Below, one piece after another: positions 53,475-63,231 of a stretch of 64,000 nucleotides of DNA. A program made the translations under genes and the position numbers. The stretch spans positions 1 through 64,000 of the forward strand of contig NZ_CANNGP010000024.1 in assembly GCF_947504105.1 (NCBI RefSeq), written 5' to 3'. Below the pieces are notes generated by a model. The model was not told the DNA's origin. It saw only the letters and a list, made by a program, of their open reading frames with translations, and made no database searches. Within the stretch, counting starts at the first letter, position 1. Each line of letters starts with the position of its first letter. The DNA comes from an uncultured Tateyamaria sp. (lineage in GTDB: Bacteria > Pseudomonadota > Alphaproteobacteria > Rhodobacterales > Rhodobacteraceae).

Positions 53475-54275
53475 CTATGTGTCCTTGAACGGATCCCTGT
53501 AGCGTCCCAGCTTTTGTTTCAGAACCGCCCACAAGAACGGCGGCTCGTGCACCACGTAGCGGTGAAAGCGCGCGCGGGGCTCCTTCAGCAAACGATAAAG
53601 CCATTCGAACCCCCATTCGGTGATCCAGGCCGGCGGGCGAGCAAAAGTACCGCTTTCGTAATCGATCGTGCCCCCAAGGGGCAGCCACAGCTTCACGCCG
53701 GGCATGCGAGCGCGGTACTTCATGATGAACTTTTCCTGCCGTGCCCCTGCCAGCCCGACAAGGCAAACCGTTGCGCCGCTGTCATTGATGGCCGCGATCA
53801 TCCGGTCGATCTCGGCTGGGTCTTTGTCAAAGGCAAAGGATGGACTGTCCGTGCCCACGATCATCTCGCGCCCAACCTTGGCATTGATATTCTTTGCAGC
53901 AAGCTCGGCGATGCCGGGCTTCCCGCCACACAAGAACACGGTCATCGATGGGTCGTCCGCATAGCGGGTGTAGAATTTCGGGAAATAATCCGAACCGGAA
54001 ACACGCTCGCGCACCGGAGTACCGAGCCACTTGGTGGCGAAATACATGATCTGGCTGTCACAGGTGATGACATCGAACTGATCCAGCAGATCGTAGAATT
54101 CGCTGTCCTGCTGCAGTTTCATGATCATGTCCACGTGCAGTGTCAGCATCACGCCCTCGCGGAATTGCTCCACAAGGTCATCCATGGAGATGTCATGCAC
54201 CCAAGCGTTCAGCATCGGCACGCGTTTCATTTGTCCCAGACCCTGGTCCGTGTCCATGTTGCTCCCATCAGCCAT
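53475..54275 (-). CDS. WecB/TagA/CpsF-family glycosyltransferase
   Basis: The 266-residue protein has LTLHVDMIMKLQQDSEFYDLLDQFDVITCDSQ with the family Asp, GSDYFPKF, VFLCGGKPGIAELAAKNI and VCLVGLAGARQEKFIMKYRARMP, the conserved blocks of the N-acetylmannosaminyl-type transferases. It would add the second sugar to a lipid-linked intermediate at the membrane. ATG 54275 overlaps the previous stop as TGATG; a GTG at 54278 is an alternative. It is coupled to the gene at 54275-55144. Confidence 0.88.
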   Translation of the reverse strand: MADGSNMDTDQGLGQMKRVPMLNAWVHDISMDDLVEQFREGVMLTLHVDMIMKLQQDSEFYDLLDQFDVITCDSQIMYFATKWLGTPVRERVSGSDYFPKFYTRYADDPSMTVFLCGGKPGIAELAAKNINAKVGREMIVGTDSPSFAFDKDPAEIDRMIAAINDSGATVCLVGLAGARQEKFIMKYRARMPGVKLWLPLGGTIDYESGTFARPPAWITEWGFEWLYRLLKEPRARFHRYVVHEPPFLWAVLKQKLGRYRDPFKDT

Positions 54276-55144
54276 CACACTGCCTCGCCCATATACCGAT
54301 CAACCAATTCCTTTGTGCCCCGGATGTTACCTGCAGACGACGCGCCAAAGACAATACTTTCCACTCCGGGCAATTCAGAAATCCAGTGGATCGCCTCGTC
54401 TGCGGGGATCGCGCCAGACGCATAGACCGACATGGCTACCGCACGCACCCGTCCCGATTTGAGCGCATCAAGATACGCATCGAAACCGCCCGACATACGA
54501 AACCCGATCTTGTTTATGTTGGAACAGATGATCGGTCGCTTGATCCCTTCCTTTTCCAACGCATCCAGAAGGACAGGCATGTTCATGGTGATGTAGGCTG
54601 GCTCTGCACCCCAGCTTTCCCGCACATGATCATCAAAGATCTTGAAGGCCCGGGTGAACCCCATGCCAAGCAGCAGATCAGTAAAAACATTCTGGATGAA
54701 CACAACAGGGGCCTTGGCGCCTTCGAACATCTTCATTTCCATGTCGATCAGCACCTTGGAGATGCCATCCACCTCTTTTGTGGCCAGTGCCTTGCCTCCT
54801 GCCAGCGCCGTCGACAAAAGGCCATCCTTGGGCATGAACTCTCGCAGGGCACCCACCATGCCGTGCTCGGTCACCGCGTTGGCATATTTGTGGGCATAAG
54901 GCATGCACGGATAGAATTGGAACTGACCGTACTTCACCGGATCCGCTTTCACCCGCTCGACCACCTCGGCGATGCGGTCGTGGGTGGTACACATGAATGT
55001 ATGGATGCCCGCCTCATAGGCGGTGTCGAGCACGTCCATGATCGCATCGGTTTTCTGAAACCGCATGGCTTGGGCACGGGCCTTTTCCTCGGACATGTGG
55101 TTGATGCCGAAAAACTGGTTGTCGCCAAATAAAAGCTTGTCCAT
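54275..55144 (-). CDS. Aldo/keto reductase-like TIM-barrel protein, function unknown
   Basis: The 289-residue protein begins KLLFGDNQFFGINH. It has alternating strands and helices (DTAYEAGIHTFMCTTHDRIAEVVE, RPIICSNINKIGFRM, VRAVAMSVYASGAIPADEAI, VESIVFGASSAGNI) recalling the order of an aldo/keto reductase barrel. The Tyr/Lys catalytic pair is not obvious. It lies between a Gfo/Idh oxidoreductase (5-base gap) and the WecB/TagA transferase (TGATG overlap), so it probably acts on a nucleotide sugar for that transferase. The specific reaction is not known to me. Confidence 0.5.
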   Translation of the reverse strand: MDKLLFGDNQFFGINHMSEEKARAQAMRFQKTDAIMDVLDTAYEAGIHTFMCTTHDRIAEVVERVKADPVKYGQFQFYPCMPYAHKYANAVTEHGMVGALREFMPKDGLLSTALAGGKALATKEVDGISKVLIDMEMKMFEGAKAPVVFIQNVFTDLLLGMGFTRAFKIFDDHVRESWGAEPAYITMNMPVLLDALEKEGIKRPIICSNINKIGFRMSGGFDAYLDALKSGRVRAVAMSVYASGAIPADEAIHWISELPGVESIVFGASSAGNIRGTKELVDRYMGEAV

Positions 55145-55148
55145 CGCC

Positions 55149-56231
55149 CTACCTCCCGAACCAACCGCGTTTCTTCACCGCCTCCGGCATCGCTGCACGC
55201 GCCTCGCCCACGGGCATACCGGTCTCGGAGTTTTCGATGATCATCGCCATGGTCTTGTCGGTCTGCGTGGCCGATGCAAAATCATTTTGTCGTGCTGTTG
55301 GCTCACCCGCTTGAATGGCGCTGACGAACTCGTCGAGTTGAGCGGAGTACTCCTCGCCTCGCAGATAGAACCAGCAGTCCTTGGTAAGTTCCGTTGTGTA
55401 TTTCACCGTCCAACCGGCGTCATAGCCGTCCACGGGTTTGCGCAGATAGGCCTGACACTCCTGTCGATCCGCATAAAGCCGCCCGTTGGTACCGATCAGG
55501 CTGATCTTGGTCGACATCTTGCGGTGGCTTTCATCGGACCAGTTGACCGACAACTGAGCGGTCGGCCCGTCGCTCCAGCGCAGGGTCGAAAAGACCTCGT
55601 CATCAGTCCCTTCGGAAAACACCTTCCCCAGATGGGACCCAATTACCTGATCCGGTGTGCCGAAAAACCAGTTCAAAAGGTTCAGCGGGTGTGCGGCATA
55701 GTCATAGAGACATCCCCCGCCTTCGGCTTTCTCTGTCCGCCAGGTTGCCTTTTTCGAGCGCAGCACCACGGGACCGTAGGCCTCGGCCAGCACGTGGGTG
55801 ATGCGCCCGATGGCGCCCGCTTCGATCAAGCGCTTCATCTCGCCAAAGGCACCCACATAACGATAGTGATAGCCTACCTGCGCCACGCGGCCCTTTTCCT
55901 TAGCCAGATCGGTCAAGCGCTGGCTGTCAGTCCAATTCAAGCAGAACGGCTTTTCGCAAAAAACGTTTAGACCTTTGTCCAAGGCGGCCGTAACCATCGG
56001 CGCGTGCAGACGCGACGGTGTTGCAATCACAACCGCGTCCAACGGCTCTTGCGTCAGCATGGTGTCAAAATCCTTGTAGATGGGCGTGTCTAGGTTCTTA
56101 CCCAGCACATCGACCATAAAGCCCGCGCCATCGCAGGCGACTGTGTCCACGCCAGGATGCGCGTTGACCATAGAAAAATGGCTTAGGCCCATCTTGCCCA
56201 GTCCAACGACGGCAACTTTGAGTTTTTGCAA
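55149..56231 (-). CDS. Gfo/Idh/MocA-family NAD(P)-dependent oxidoreductase
   Basis: The 360-residue protein has a Rossmann start KVAVVGLGKMGLSHFSMV, AVVIATPSRLHAPMV, VFCEKPFCL (the EKP motif) and GYHYRYVGAFGEMKRLIEAGAIGRI, all typical of the family. Such enzymes oxidise or reduce sugars, often UDP-sugars in polysaccharide clusters. The start is TTG 56231 with AAGG closely upstream. It is the first gene of the leftward run that continues through the AKR-like, WecB-type, methyltransferase-like and manC genes. Confidence 0.92.
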   Translation of the reverse strand: MQKLKVAVVGLGKMGLSHFSMVNAHPGVDTVACDGAGFMVDVLGKNLDTPIYKDFDTMLTQEPLDAVVIATPSRLHAPMVTAALDKGLNVFCEKPFCLNWTDSQRLTDLAKEKGRVAQVGYHYRYVGAFGEMKRLIEAGAIGRITHVLAEAYGPVVLRSKKATWRTEKAEGGGCLYDYAAHPLNLLNWFFGTPDQVIGSHLGKVFSEGTDDEVFSTLRWSDGPTAQLSVNWSDESHRKMSTKISLIGTNGRLYADRQECQAYLRKPVDGYDAGWTVKYTTELTKDCWFYLRGEEYSAQLDEFVSAIQAGEPTARQNDFASATQTDKTMAMIIENSETGMPVGEARAAMPEAVKKRGWFGR

Positions 56232-56671
56232 AACCTTGCCTTATCTCTTTGTTCAAAAATCTAATAAAATGCACGCTTCGAATATAGCGCTATTAACGTG
56301 AAGAAATGTATCTGTCATGCACATCGCCATGCAACTGTTATTGGTCAGTTTTATGACCACAAGATGAGCATTGCGGGGCGGCCGCTCGTGAATCGATTAC
56401 CTTCTACACTACATCACGGGCAAATGGGCGTCCGTTACAACAGGCAGATACAGCCGTACAAGACACCCCAAATACCAGCCAGCATGGAAATCCCTGCCCT
56501 GTTATCGCAGTCCTGAAGGTCCTGCTCAGGTCACTTTGGGCCCGGATCACGCGCCAGTCTGAGCCCTATCCAGCGTGTCAAATAGAGAACATATGCCCAA
56601 TAAACCCCGTTGGTAGGCGGAAACATGCTTTCCAGAAGGCGAAACTGCCCCTAGGACAAAGAAGAACGAGC
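56232..56671. other. Divergent promoter region between EPS operons
   Basis: This 440-base gap separates the leftward nucleotide-sugar run from the rightward export genes. It contains the dyad at 56342 and the palindrome ATAGCGCTAT. No gene was seen. Confidence 0.5.
56342..56359. promoter_or_regulatory. Dyad TGGTCA-N6-TGACCA, possible operator
   Basis: Perfect six-base inverted arms with a 6-base AT-rich spacer sit in the divergent intergenic region, where a shared regulator of both EPS operons could bind. Confidence 0.35.
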
Positions 56672-57301
56672 ATGGTCCGAACCGGGAACCAACCTGTGAC
56701 GCGCATCATTTTTATTATTTCGCTGGCGTTTGCCATCGTATTTAGCACTTTGACCGGAGCCGACGCGCAAAGCAACTACCGCGTGCGCACGGGCGACACA
56801 CTGGAAATTCAGGTGCTTGAGGATCCGAGCCTCGATAGGTCGGTGCGGGTGCTGCCTGACGGTCGCTTCAGCTTTCCGTTTGCGGGAACGTTGCGCGCCG
56901 CTGGGCTGACCACACCCCAGATCGAACGTAACATCCGTATTGCGATCGCCAGTAACTTTGCTTCTGACCCAAATGTATTCGTTTTTGTCGTACCGGAAGA
57001 GCGCGAGCCGCTCGAACCGCAAACGATCAACGTCTATTTGCTGGGCGAATTCAACACGCCGGGTCTTGCCGAAATGCCGCCCGGTACAACTATCTTACAG
57101 GCGCTTTCCATGGGGGGCGGTATGACACGGTTCGCTGCTGTCAAACGGCTGCAACTGCGTCGCACAGATCATAAAACGGGCGTCCAAACGGTCCGCAAAA
57201 TTAATTACAAAGCCCTGGCTGAAGGGGCTGCATTGAGCAACGATATCGTGCTGAAGGACGGGGATGTCATTCTTGTACCAGAAAGACGCCTGTTCGAATA
57301 A
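56672..57301 (+). CDS. Wza-like polysaccharide export protein (short form)
   Basis: The 209-residue periplasmic protein has a signal-like segment (TRIIFIISLAFAIVF) ending ADAQ, a Poly_export domain (NYRVRTGDTLEIQVLEDPSL) and an SLBB-like domain (INVYLLGEFNTPG to SMGGGMTRFA). It is short, lacks a lipobox Cys and the C-terminal helix of classical Wza, and matches the form in exosortase-linked EPS loci. It probably forms the periplasmic/outer-membrane export conduit together with the next gene. A GTG at 56696 is an alternative start. Confidence 0.88.
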   Translation: MVRTGNQPVTRIIFIISLAFAIVFSTLTGADAQSNYRVRTGDTLEIQVLEDPSLDRSVRVLPDGRFSFPFAGTLRAAGLTTPQIERNIRIAIASNFASDPNVFVFVVPEEREPLEPQTINVYLLGEFNTPGLAEMPPGTTILQALSMGGGMTRFAAVKRLQLRRTDHKTGVQTVRKINYKALAEGAALSNDIVLKDGDVILVPERRLFE

Positions 57302-58685
57302 GTCCCGCGAACAGGGTATTGGAGGCGCAGCGCTATATTGGGTGCGCCTGGTGGGAACAGGTTCGATTTGTAGTTTTGTACTGGCGTTCAACAGCCAGGC
57401 CCAAGACGTGCCAGAGGGCGCTCAACGCATTATCCTCGATCTCCGCAATGGCCTGGAGTGGTCGGACAACCCCGATTTGCTTGTCGATGGAGAAAGTCGT
57501 CTGATCAATCGGACGCGCTTGGATTTCTCACTGGAACGACGGGCATCCATCGACACGCTGACCGTGGGGCTGGGTGGGGATCTGTTGCTGGGCGAAGACA
57601 GTGACGACACCGTGGAAAATGCCGACGCGCGGCTGCGGTGGGACCGGGATGTCGGGCGGTCACGCCTCGGCCTTGGCCTCACCTTCGAAAGCACAGCGCT
57701 GGACAGCACTAGCTTTGCCACGGGCGAGAGCGTTGACAGTGTGGATTTTGACACCTTCGATGGCGGCACGCGTCGCAGCTCGGGGATCGTACTGGACGGC
57801 GCGTTCGGTATTGAGAGCCCTCTGGGCGCCAGCTACAGCCTGTCACAAACCCGCATCAGATATAGGGACACGGCCGACCCCTCGCTGTTGGATGCAGATC
57901 AGAGTGATCTGAGCTTTTCCATTACGGCTGCTGTGGATCGGACGACAACCGTGGGCCTCATCGGCAGCCTGTTCCGCTTTGACGAGAAAGGCGCCGGTGC
58001 CCTTGATACTCAATCGGTGCGGCTGGGCGGTGAGCTGCGCACGGAAATAACGCCCGCCCTTTCCGGTCGATTTGCCGTGGGTCAGCAAGAGACCGAGCAG
58101 TCCGGCGCCGAGACAAGTAGTACCGATGGTATTTTCGTCGATGGAGAACTCACCTGGATACGCCCCAACGGTACGGCCGGATTGGTGTTTGACAGCCCCA
58201 TCGAAGCCAACGGGCGGCGCACCACGGTGCAAATCCAGAGGGAGCTGGAGTTGCCGCGCGGCGGGTTTGGCTACTCAGTGGGTCTATCCCGCGCCGAGGG
58301 GCTTAGCACCCGTCCACTCTTTGGCCTGAACTGGGAATATGAAATGCCGCGCGCCACGTTCACTGCGGACCTTTCCCAGACACCCACGACCACACGTGAC
58401 AATGTCGAAACGATCAACTCGGTGCTCAGCCTGAATTTCAATCAACAGCTCAACACTAGAAGCTCTCTGGATGTGTTACTGTCGCTACGCGATGCTGATG
58501 AAGAGGGTATTGGGGCCAGCGACACGCGCCGCGTCGGGCTTGATCTAACCTATCGTCAGGACTTGGCCCAGGATTGGAACCTGGTTGGACAATTTTCGAC
58601 AGTGCGCATTATCGAAACGGGAAGTGCCGATCGCAACGCCAACACAGTTTTCCTTGGGCTGGAGAAGCGGTTTGGCTGGAACTAG
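57264..58685 (+). CDS. Outer-membrane beta-barrel protein (exosortase/EPS-associated)
   Basis: This 473-residue protein has a hydrophobic N-terminal segment ending SQAQD, then many amphipathic strands with alternating residues. It ends in ...ANTVFLGLEKRFGW-N, close to the terminal aromatic typical of porin-like barrels. Its ATG lies 38 bases inside the preceding gene, with GGACGGGG upstream. Proteins of this kind accompany the Wza-like export protein in exosortase EPS loci. It is the likely outer-membrane exit pore or an accessory to it. Confidence 0.8.
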   Translation: MSFLYQKDACSNKSREQGIGGAALYWVRLVGTGSICSFVLAFNSQAQDVPEGAQRIILDLRNGLEWSDNPDLLVDGESRLINRTRLDFSLERRASIDTLTVGLGGDLLLGEDSDDTVENADARLRWDRDVGRSRLGLGLTFESTALDSTSFATGESVDSVDFDTFDGGTRRSSGIVLDGAFGIESPLGASYSLSQTRIRYRDTADPSLLDADQSDLSFSITAAVDRTTTVGLIGSLFRFDEKGAGALDTQSVRLGGELRTEITPALSGRFAVGQQETEQSGAETSSTDGIFVDGELTWIRPNGTAGLVFDSPIEANGRRTTVQIQRELELPRGGFGYSVGLSRAEGLSTRPLFGLNWEYEMPRATFTADLSQTPTTTRDNVETINSVLSLNFNQQLNTRSSLDVLLSLRDADEEGIGASDTRRVGLDLTYRQDLAQDWNLVGQFSTVRIIETGSADRNANTVFLGLEKRFGWN

Positions 58686-58697
58686 GCAAAGCGCGCC

Positions 58698-59984
58698 ATG
58701 CCGCTGAAGGATCACGCCATGCCATCCGACTCCCCTGCCCTGCCCCGCATTGCCTATCTGACCGGGCTTTACCCTCTCGTTTCACTGACTTTCATCGAAC
58801 GGGAAATCGCCGCTTTGCGGGCGTTAGGCGCCGAAATCCATACCGTGTCGGTGCGCGAAACCACGGAAAGCCAGCACAGCGGTCCAGAGGGTCGCGCAGC
58901 TGCCGCCTCTACCCATTATCTGCTGCGTGAGGCCAAGAACCCCCTGAAGCTGCTCACAGCGCAGCTGCGGCTCTTCAAAAACCCGTCGCGCTACTTCCAA
59001 GCCTTGCGAATGGCGTGGCGCCTGCGCAACCCCGGGCTGAAGTCGGTGATCTACCAGATAATCTATTTTCTGGAGGCCACCTTGATGGCCGACTTCGTTG
59101 ATCTGCAGAACATCGGGCATATCCACAGTCACTTCGCCACCAACGGCACGATGGTGGCACTGTTGACCAAAGAACTGACCGGCGTACCCTACTCGTTCAC
59201 CTTGCATGGGCCGGTTGACCTGTTCGAACCCGAAGGTTTGAAACTGGGTCCCAAGGCCGAGAACGCAGCGTTCGTCGCTGTGATCAGCCACTTTGCACGT
59301 TCGCAACTGATGCTCTTTGCGGACCGCGCGCACTGGAAACGCTTCCGTATCATCCATTGCGGTGTGGATCCCGCCCGCTATGCCGACGCCCCTGCCCTGC
59401 CAGAGGACGCGACTGGGTGCCGTCTGCTCTTTGTCGGGCGCTTTGATCCGGAAAAGGGGGTGCACGTGCTGTTCGAGGCGCTTGATACGTTGATGCCCAC
59501 CCATGCGGGCCTGACTTTGACAATGGTGGGAGATGGCCAGGACAGGCCTGAATTAGAAGCCGCGGCCGCACGGTTCGGCGACCGTATCCACTTTACCGGC
59601 TACTTGGATCAGGCTGGCGTGGCTCAAGCGCTTGCCGAGCACGATGTGCTGGTCCTGCCCAGTTTTTCCGAAGGTCTTCCGGTGATTTTGATGGAAGCCC
59701 TCGCCAGCGCACGTCCTGTAGTGACAACCCAAGTTGCAGGGGTAGGAGAACTGGTCCAGCACGGGGAAACTGGTTTGATCGCACCGCCAGGAGATGTTCA
59801 TACATTACGCCGCCACCTGGAAACACTCATCAAGGACAGCAGTCTGCGCGCGCGTATGGGCGCCGCCGGCCCGGCTGTGGTCATTTCAGATTTCAATGTC
59901 GCACAAGAAGCCGCAGAGCTCGCAAAACTGATCGCCGGGAAGTTGGGCGAAAATCCGCACCATACGGATACGGATTCGACCTGA
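58698..59984 (+). CDS. Family 4 glycosyltransferase
   Basis: This 428-residue GT-B protein has RIAYLTGLYPLVSLTFIEREIAALRALGAEIHTVSV, HIHSHFATNGTMVALL, LLFVGRFDPEKGVHVLFEAL and LVLPSFSEGLPVILMEALASARPVVTTQVAGVGELV, a full set of GT4 motifs with the E-x7-E pair. It is co-transcribed after the outer-membrane barrel (12-base gap). ATG 58719 is an alternative start seven codons in. It is probably an EPS sugar transferase. Confidence 0.92.
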   Translation: MPLKDHAMPSDSPALPRIAYLTGLYPLVSLTFIEREIAALRALGAEIHTVSVRETTESQHSGPEGRAAAASTHYLLREAKNPLKLLTAQLRLFKNPSRYFQALRMAWRLRNPGLKSVIYQIIYFLEATLMADFVDLQNIGHIHSHFATNGTMVALLTKELTGVPYSFTLHGPVDLFEPEGLKLGPKAENAAFVAVISHFARSQLMLFADRAHWKRFRIIHCGVDPARYADAPALPEDATGCRLLFVGRFDPEKGVHVLFEALDTLMPTHAGLTLTMVGDGQDRPELEAAAARFGDRIHFTGYLDQAGVAQALAEHDVLVLPSFSEGLPVILMEALASARPVVTTQVAGVGELVQHGETGLIAPPGDVHTLRRHLETLIKDSSLRARMGAAGPAVVISDFNVAQEAAELAKLIAGKLGENPHHTDTDST

Positions 59985-60297
59985 ATTACGGCAAATTTCG
60001 GCCTTGAGACCCCTTAACTAGCAAAACCTCGCCGAAACGACGCAAGTTCGTCCGCCCTCAAGCAACGCTGCCTTGCTCGGACCATTCATTGCCGTATTAC
60101 AGCCATAATCTCGCGCTAAAAACAGCACGTTTGAGTAGTATCAGTTAACGCAGGGTCAGAGCAGTATCTGACAAAAAATAGCGCACCGTCGGCGCAGGCC
60201 GGTGCTGTGCGCAGGGAATCGGGGTTTGCCTTGGCAAGCCTCCAGGACACTTCTGCCGGTCGTTTGACGTCTGGCCTTGATACGAAAAGAGGCATCC
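59985..60297. other. Intergenic region upstream of the large beta-helix gene
   Basis: This 313-base region has an inverted repeat GCACCG-N11-CGGTGC near 60183. It probably contains the beta-helix promoter. No gene was seen. Confidence 0.4.
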
Positions 60298-63231
60298 ATG
60301 CCGCTGACAGTTACAACGCAAACGACCGCCGAAATCTCTGGCGGACGCACCACAACACTGCAACCGGAAAACTTCGATACGGCGCAGTCGATCACTGTAA
60401 TCGACAGCCCAGACCACGGACGGCTGACCGTTAATCCCGACAACTCCTTGGCGTTGGTGATGACAGAGACGGACTATACCGGATCGCTTGATTTCACGAT
60501 CGAGGTGACGGATGCCAATGGTGCGACCTCACAGCAAACAATTTCAATGAACGTCGTCCCCGGCAGCCAGGCCGCCGGTTGGGCAACAGGCGCTGACCAC
60601 TACATGCTGGAAACCGACGATGACGGCGAGTTGGTTATCGAAACAGGCGACAACCATCGTGAAGTCTTCGTCTCCGGCTCAGCAGACGCCTTAAGTGTTG
60701 CCGACATCGCTGCAGCTGAAGGGCTACAGGAATGGCAGATCACCGCACAATGGCTGACGGACAACCCGCAATATGGGTCCAGCGCCGATACCGCGCTGGA
60801 CATGGATGCTGGCATGATGCTGTGGGGCGAACTGGTCGGCACAGGGTCCGAACCATCATCCCACTGGCTGCGCTTTGAGGCCGGCTATACCTACCAGTCG
60901 CGTGGAGAAGATATCTCGACCCGCGGCATTCAAGGCGAAAGCCCGCTGCACCCGGTTGTCATCACCTCTTACGGCGACGGTGAGCAGCCAGTCATCGAAG
61001 GCGATATTTACTTTATTGCCAATGATTTCAGTAATTTAGTTGTACACGACCTGCACTTTGTGAATACCGTTCTGGTAGCGGGTCCCGGTGACAACAGCAA
61101 CAATGTGATCTTCGACTCCATAACAGGCACCCAAGAGGGCCGCCTTGTCGTGCAGAACGTCGACAGCTTCACCCTGCACGATTCCAACTTCTATAACTTG
61201 AGCCGGGACGAGCCCGTGCACGGTGGCACCTGGCACGCATTTGATGACCGGATTCAAGGCATCTACGCACAAGGTGGCGTCGGCCTTTTGATCGAGGGAA
61301 CGCGCTTTACCGAGATTGGTTGGGAAGACGGCTATGCCTACGACCGCAGCGCAGACTCTCCGCAGGCACCCGGCATGTTCAGCCACGCGGTGTATGTGCA
61401 GAACGACAACCTTGATGTGACGTTCCGTGACAATATCATGGGACAGGCTTCGTCTTTTGGCGCACAAATCCGCACCGGTGGTTTCGTCGAAGACAACCTG
61501 TTTTTCGACAACAACGCCATGCTCAACGTACTGGGTGGTGGCGACGGTGGGCCGATCGGGCACTATTCCCTCGTGCAGGGCAATGTGGTGACGGATGCCG
61601 GATATCGTGACGCCGTAACGGCAGGCGCCTTATCTTTAGGAATCGACAATGACGGATATCAAACGGCCCTGATCGGCAATATCGTGGCACACTTGACCGA
61701 TCCTGAAGCACCTTGGGAGTTGGACAGCCACTTTTACAACAACGGCGGGCTGAACAACCAGCAAACTGCATTCTACGACGACACGATCGTCTACAACTGG
61801 TTCAGCGGCGAAGACGTTCTGTATGACCGCGAAGAGTCCCATGACCGAAACGTGGGTGGGCTTGATCGAGATCTGCTGGATCAAACGACCATGAACAATC
61901 TGGCGCGCGTGCTCCTCAATGACCCCAATGCGACCACCGATGACCTGGTGCAATGGATTCAAGTCAACGAGGTCACGGCTGATGAACTCAACGCCTTCTT
62001 CCAAACCGCCTTTGGTATTCTTCCGACAGAGCGCACCGACGCCCTCGATGTTCGATTTGTCCCCGATGAGCGGGGCGACGGTGTCCGTTGGGACAACCGT
62101 CTGAACTGGGACAGCGGCGATATCGCTGGCAGTGTCGACGGTGACAGCGTCGATCTTGGTGGCAACCTCGTGATCTATGGCGGCACGCAAACCATCTCTG
62201 CGCTGGATATGGGCGAAAGCGGACGGCTCGAGATCTCGCATGGGCGGCTTGATGTCACCGGTTTGACCACAGCGGGCGCAACGGGGGGTGAAATTGCCAT
62301 CACCTCGGCGGGCCAGGTCTGGTTGGGCGGTTACAACGGTCCAGGTGTTCTGAGCATTGCACAGGACGGTGGGCGCTTTGCGAATACCGGCTCAATCAAC
62401 GGCAACGTCGACCTGGTTATCGAGAGCGGTCAAGCGATCCTGAGCGCCAATGGCGGAACCTACGTCGTTGGCCGGGACGAGGAACTGGTGATCGACGGGG
62501 CCGATGCTCTTGCCGGATTTGATGGCAGCGGTGCAGATCGCGGCACTATCCGGTTCGAAGCCGGGGCCGACCTAATCATCGCCAGCGACGGCGGTGGTCT
62601 GGGAAGCATTGCGGAATTCCGGTCTGGCGCTTTCGGCGATAATCCAAATGTGACATCTCGTCTTGAACTGGGTGGTCTCGACTTGACGGTGGACCTGACC
62701 CAAGCGTCCATGAACAATGGCAACTACTTGTTGATGACCGCGGACGAAGTTTCCGGTACCTTGGGCAGCTTCGACGTATTAGGTCTGGGTGGCCGCAGCG
62801 CGACGGTTACTGTGAACTACAACACCGATCAGGTCTGGCTTAACCTTGGCTCGGGCTCCGGGACTTCCATCAACACAATCGGGAGCGATCAGGATCTTGG
62901 AGACATCAATGGTCTCGACAGCGATGGCGCTGATCAGAGCAACGGCCTGAGGGGTTCCGACGCTCAAGGCAGCGATGACAGCGCTGACATGTTCGTTTTC
63001 TCGCAAGATCGCCGTGATGCGCCCACAGCAGTCGAAATGGACGCAGACGGTGCCAAGATGAATGAGGTGGACAGCGACTTTAGCCCCGCCGGCAATGCGA
63101 TCACCCGTGACGACAAGGTCGAGGCCGAGGTACCGGCGCTTTACATGCACAAAAGTTTTGAGGACTTTTTGGCCGCGGAAGTGCTGGAGCATGCTGGCAG
63201 CGCCTTTGGCTGCTATCCTGATTTTATCTAA
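60298..63231 (+). CDS. Large right-handed beta-helix surface protein
   Basis: The protein of about 977 residues begins with a cadherin/Ig-like unit (SPDHGRLTVNPDNSLALVMTETDYTGSLDFTIEVTDANG, about residues 40-85). A long parallel beta-helix follows (YFIANDFSNLVVHDLHFVN, DSFTLHDSNFYNLS, GLLIEGTRFTEIG, residues about 200-550), then a G/D-rich strand region to 860 and an acidic C-terminal tail. It resembles secreted polysaccharide-binding or lyase/epimerase-like beta-helices. No N-terminal signal or VPLPA signal is present, so export is probably by a C-terminal signal or non-classical. AGAGG precedes ATG 60298. Confidence 0.8.
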   Translation: MPLTVTTQTTAEISGGRTTTLQPENFDTAQSITVIDSPDHGRLTVNPDNSLALVMTETDYTGSLDFTIEVTDANGATSQQTISMNVVPGSQAAGWATGADHYMLETDDDGELVIETGDNHREVFVSGSADALSVADIAAAEGLQEWQITAQWLTDNPQYGSSADTALDMDAGMMLWGELVGTGSEPSSHWLRFEAGYTYQSRGEDISTRGIQGESPLHPVVITSYGDGEQPVIEGDIYFIANDFSNLVVHDLHFVNTVLVAGPGDNSNNVIFDSITGTQEGRLVVQNVDSFTLHDSNFYNLSRDEPVHGGTWHAFDDRIQGIYAQGGVGLLIEGTRFTEIGWEDGYAYDRSADSPQAPGMFSHAVYVQNDNLDVTFRDNIMGQASSFGAQIRTGGFVEDNLFFDNNAMLNVLGGGDGGPIGHYSLVQGNVVTDAGYRDAVTAGALSLGIDNDGYQTALIGNIVAHLTDPEAPWELDSHFYNNGGLNNQQTAFYDDTIVYNWFSGEDVLYDREESHDRNVGGLDRDLLDQTTMNNLARVLLNDPNATTDDLVQWIQVNEVTADELNAFFQTAFGILPTERTDALDVRFVPDERGDGVRWDNRLNWDSGDIAGSVDGDSVDLGGNLVIYGGTQTISALDMGESGRLEISHGRLDVTGLTTAGATGGEIAITSAGQVWLGGYNGPGVLSIAQDGGRFANTGSINGNVDLVIESGQAILSANGGTYVVGRDEELVIDGADALAGFDGSGADRGTIRFEAGADLIIASDGGGLGSIAEFRSGAFGDNPNVTSRLELGGLDLTVDLTQASMNNGNYLLMTADEVSGTLGSFDVLGLGGRSATVTVNYNTDQVWLNLGSGSGTSINTIGSDQDLGDINGLDSDGADQSNGLRGSDAQGSDDSADMFVFSQDRRDAPTAVEMDADGAKMNEVDSDFSPAGNAITRDDKVEAEVPALYMHKSFEDFLAAEVLEHAGSAFGCYPDFI

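Noticed and set aside
54140-55132. Rightward 330-codon frame opposite the WecB-type and AKR-like genes
   Set aside because: It is antisense to two well-supported genes, rich in His and Arg and without recognisable motifs.
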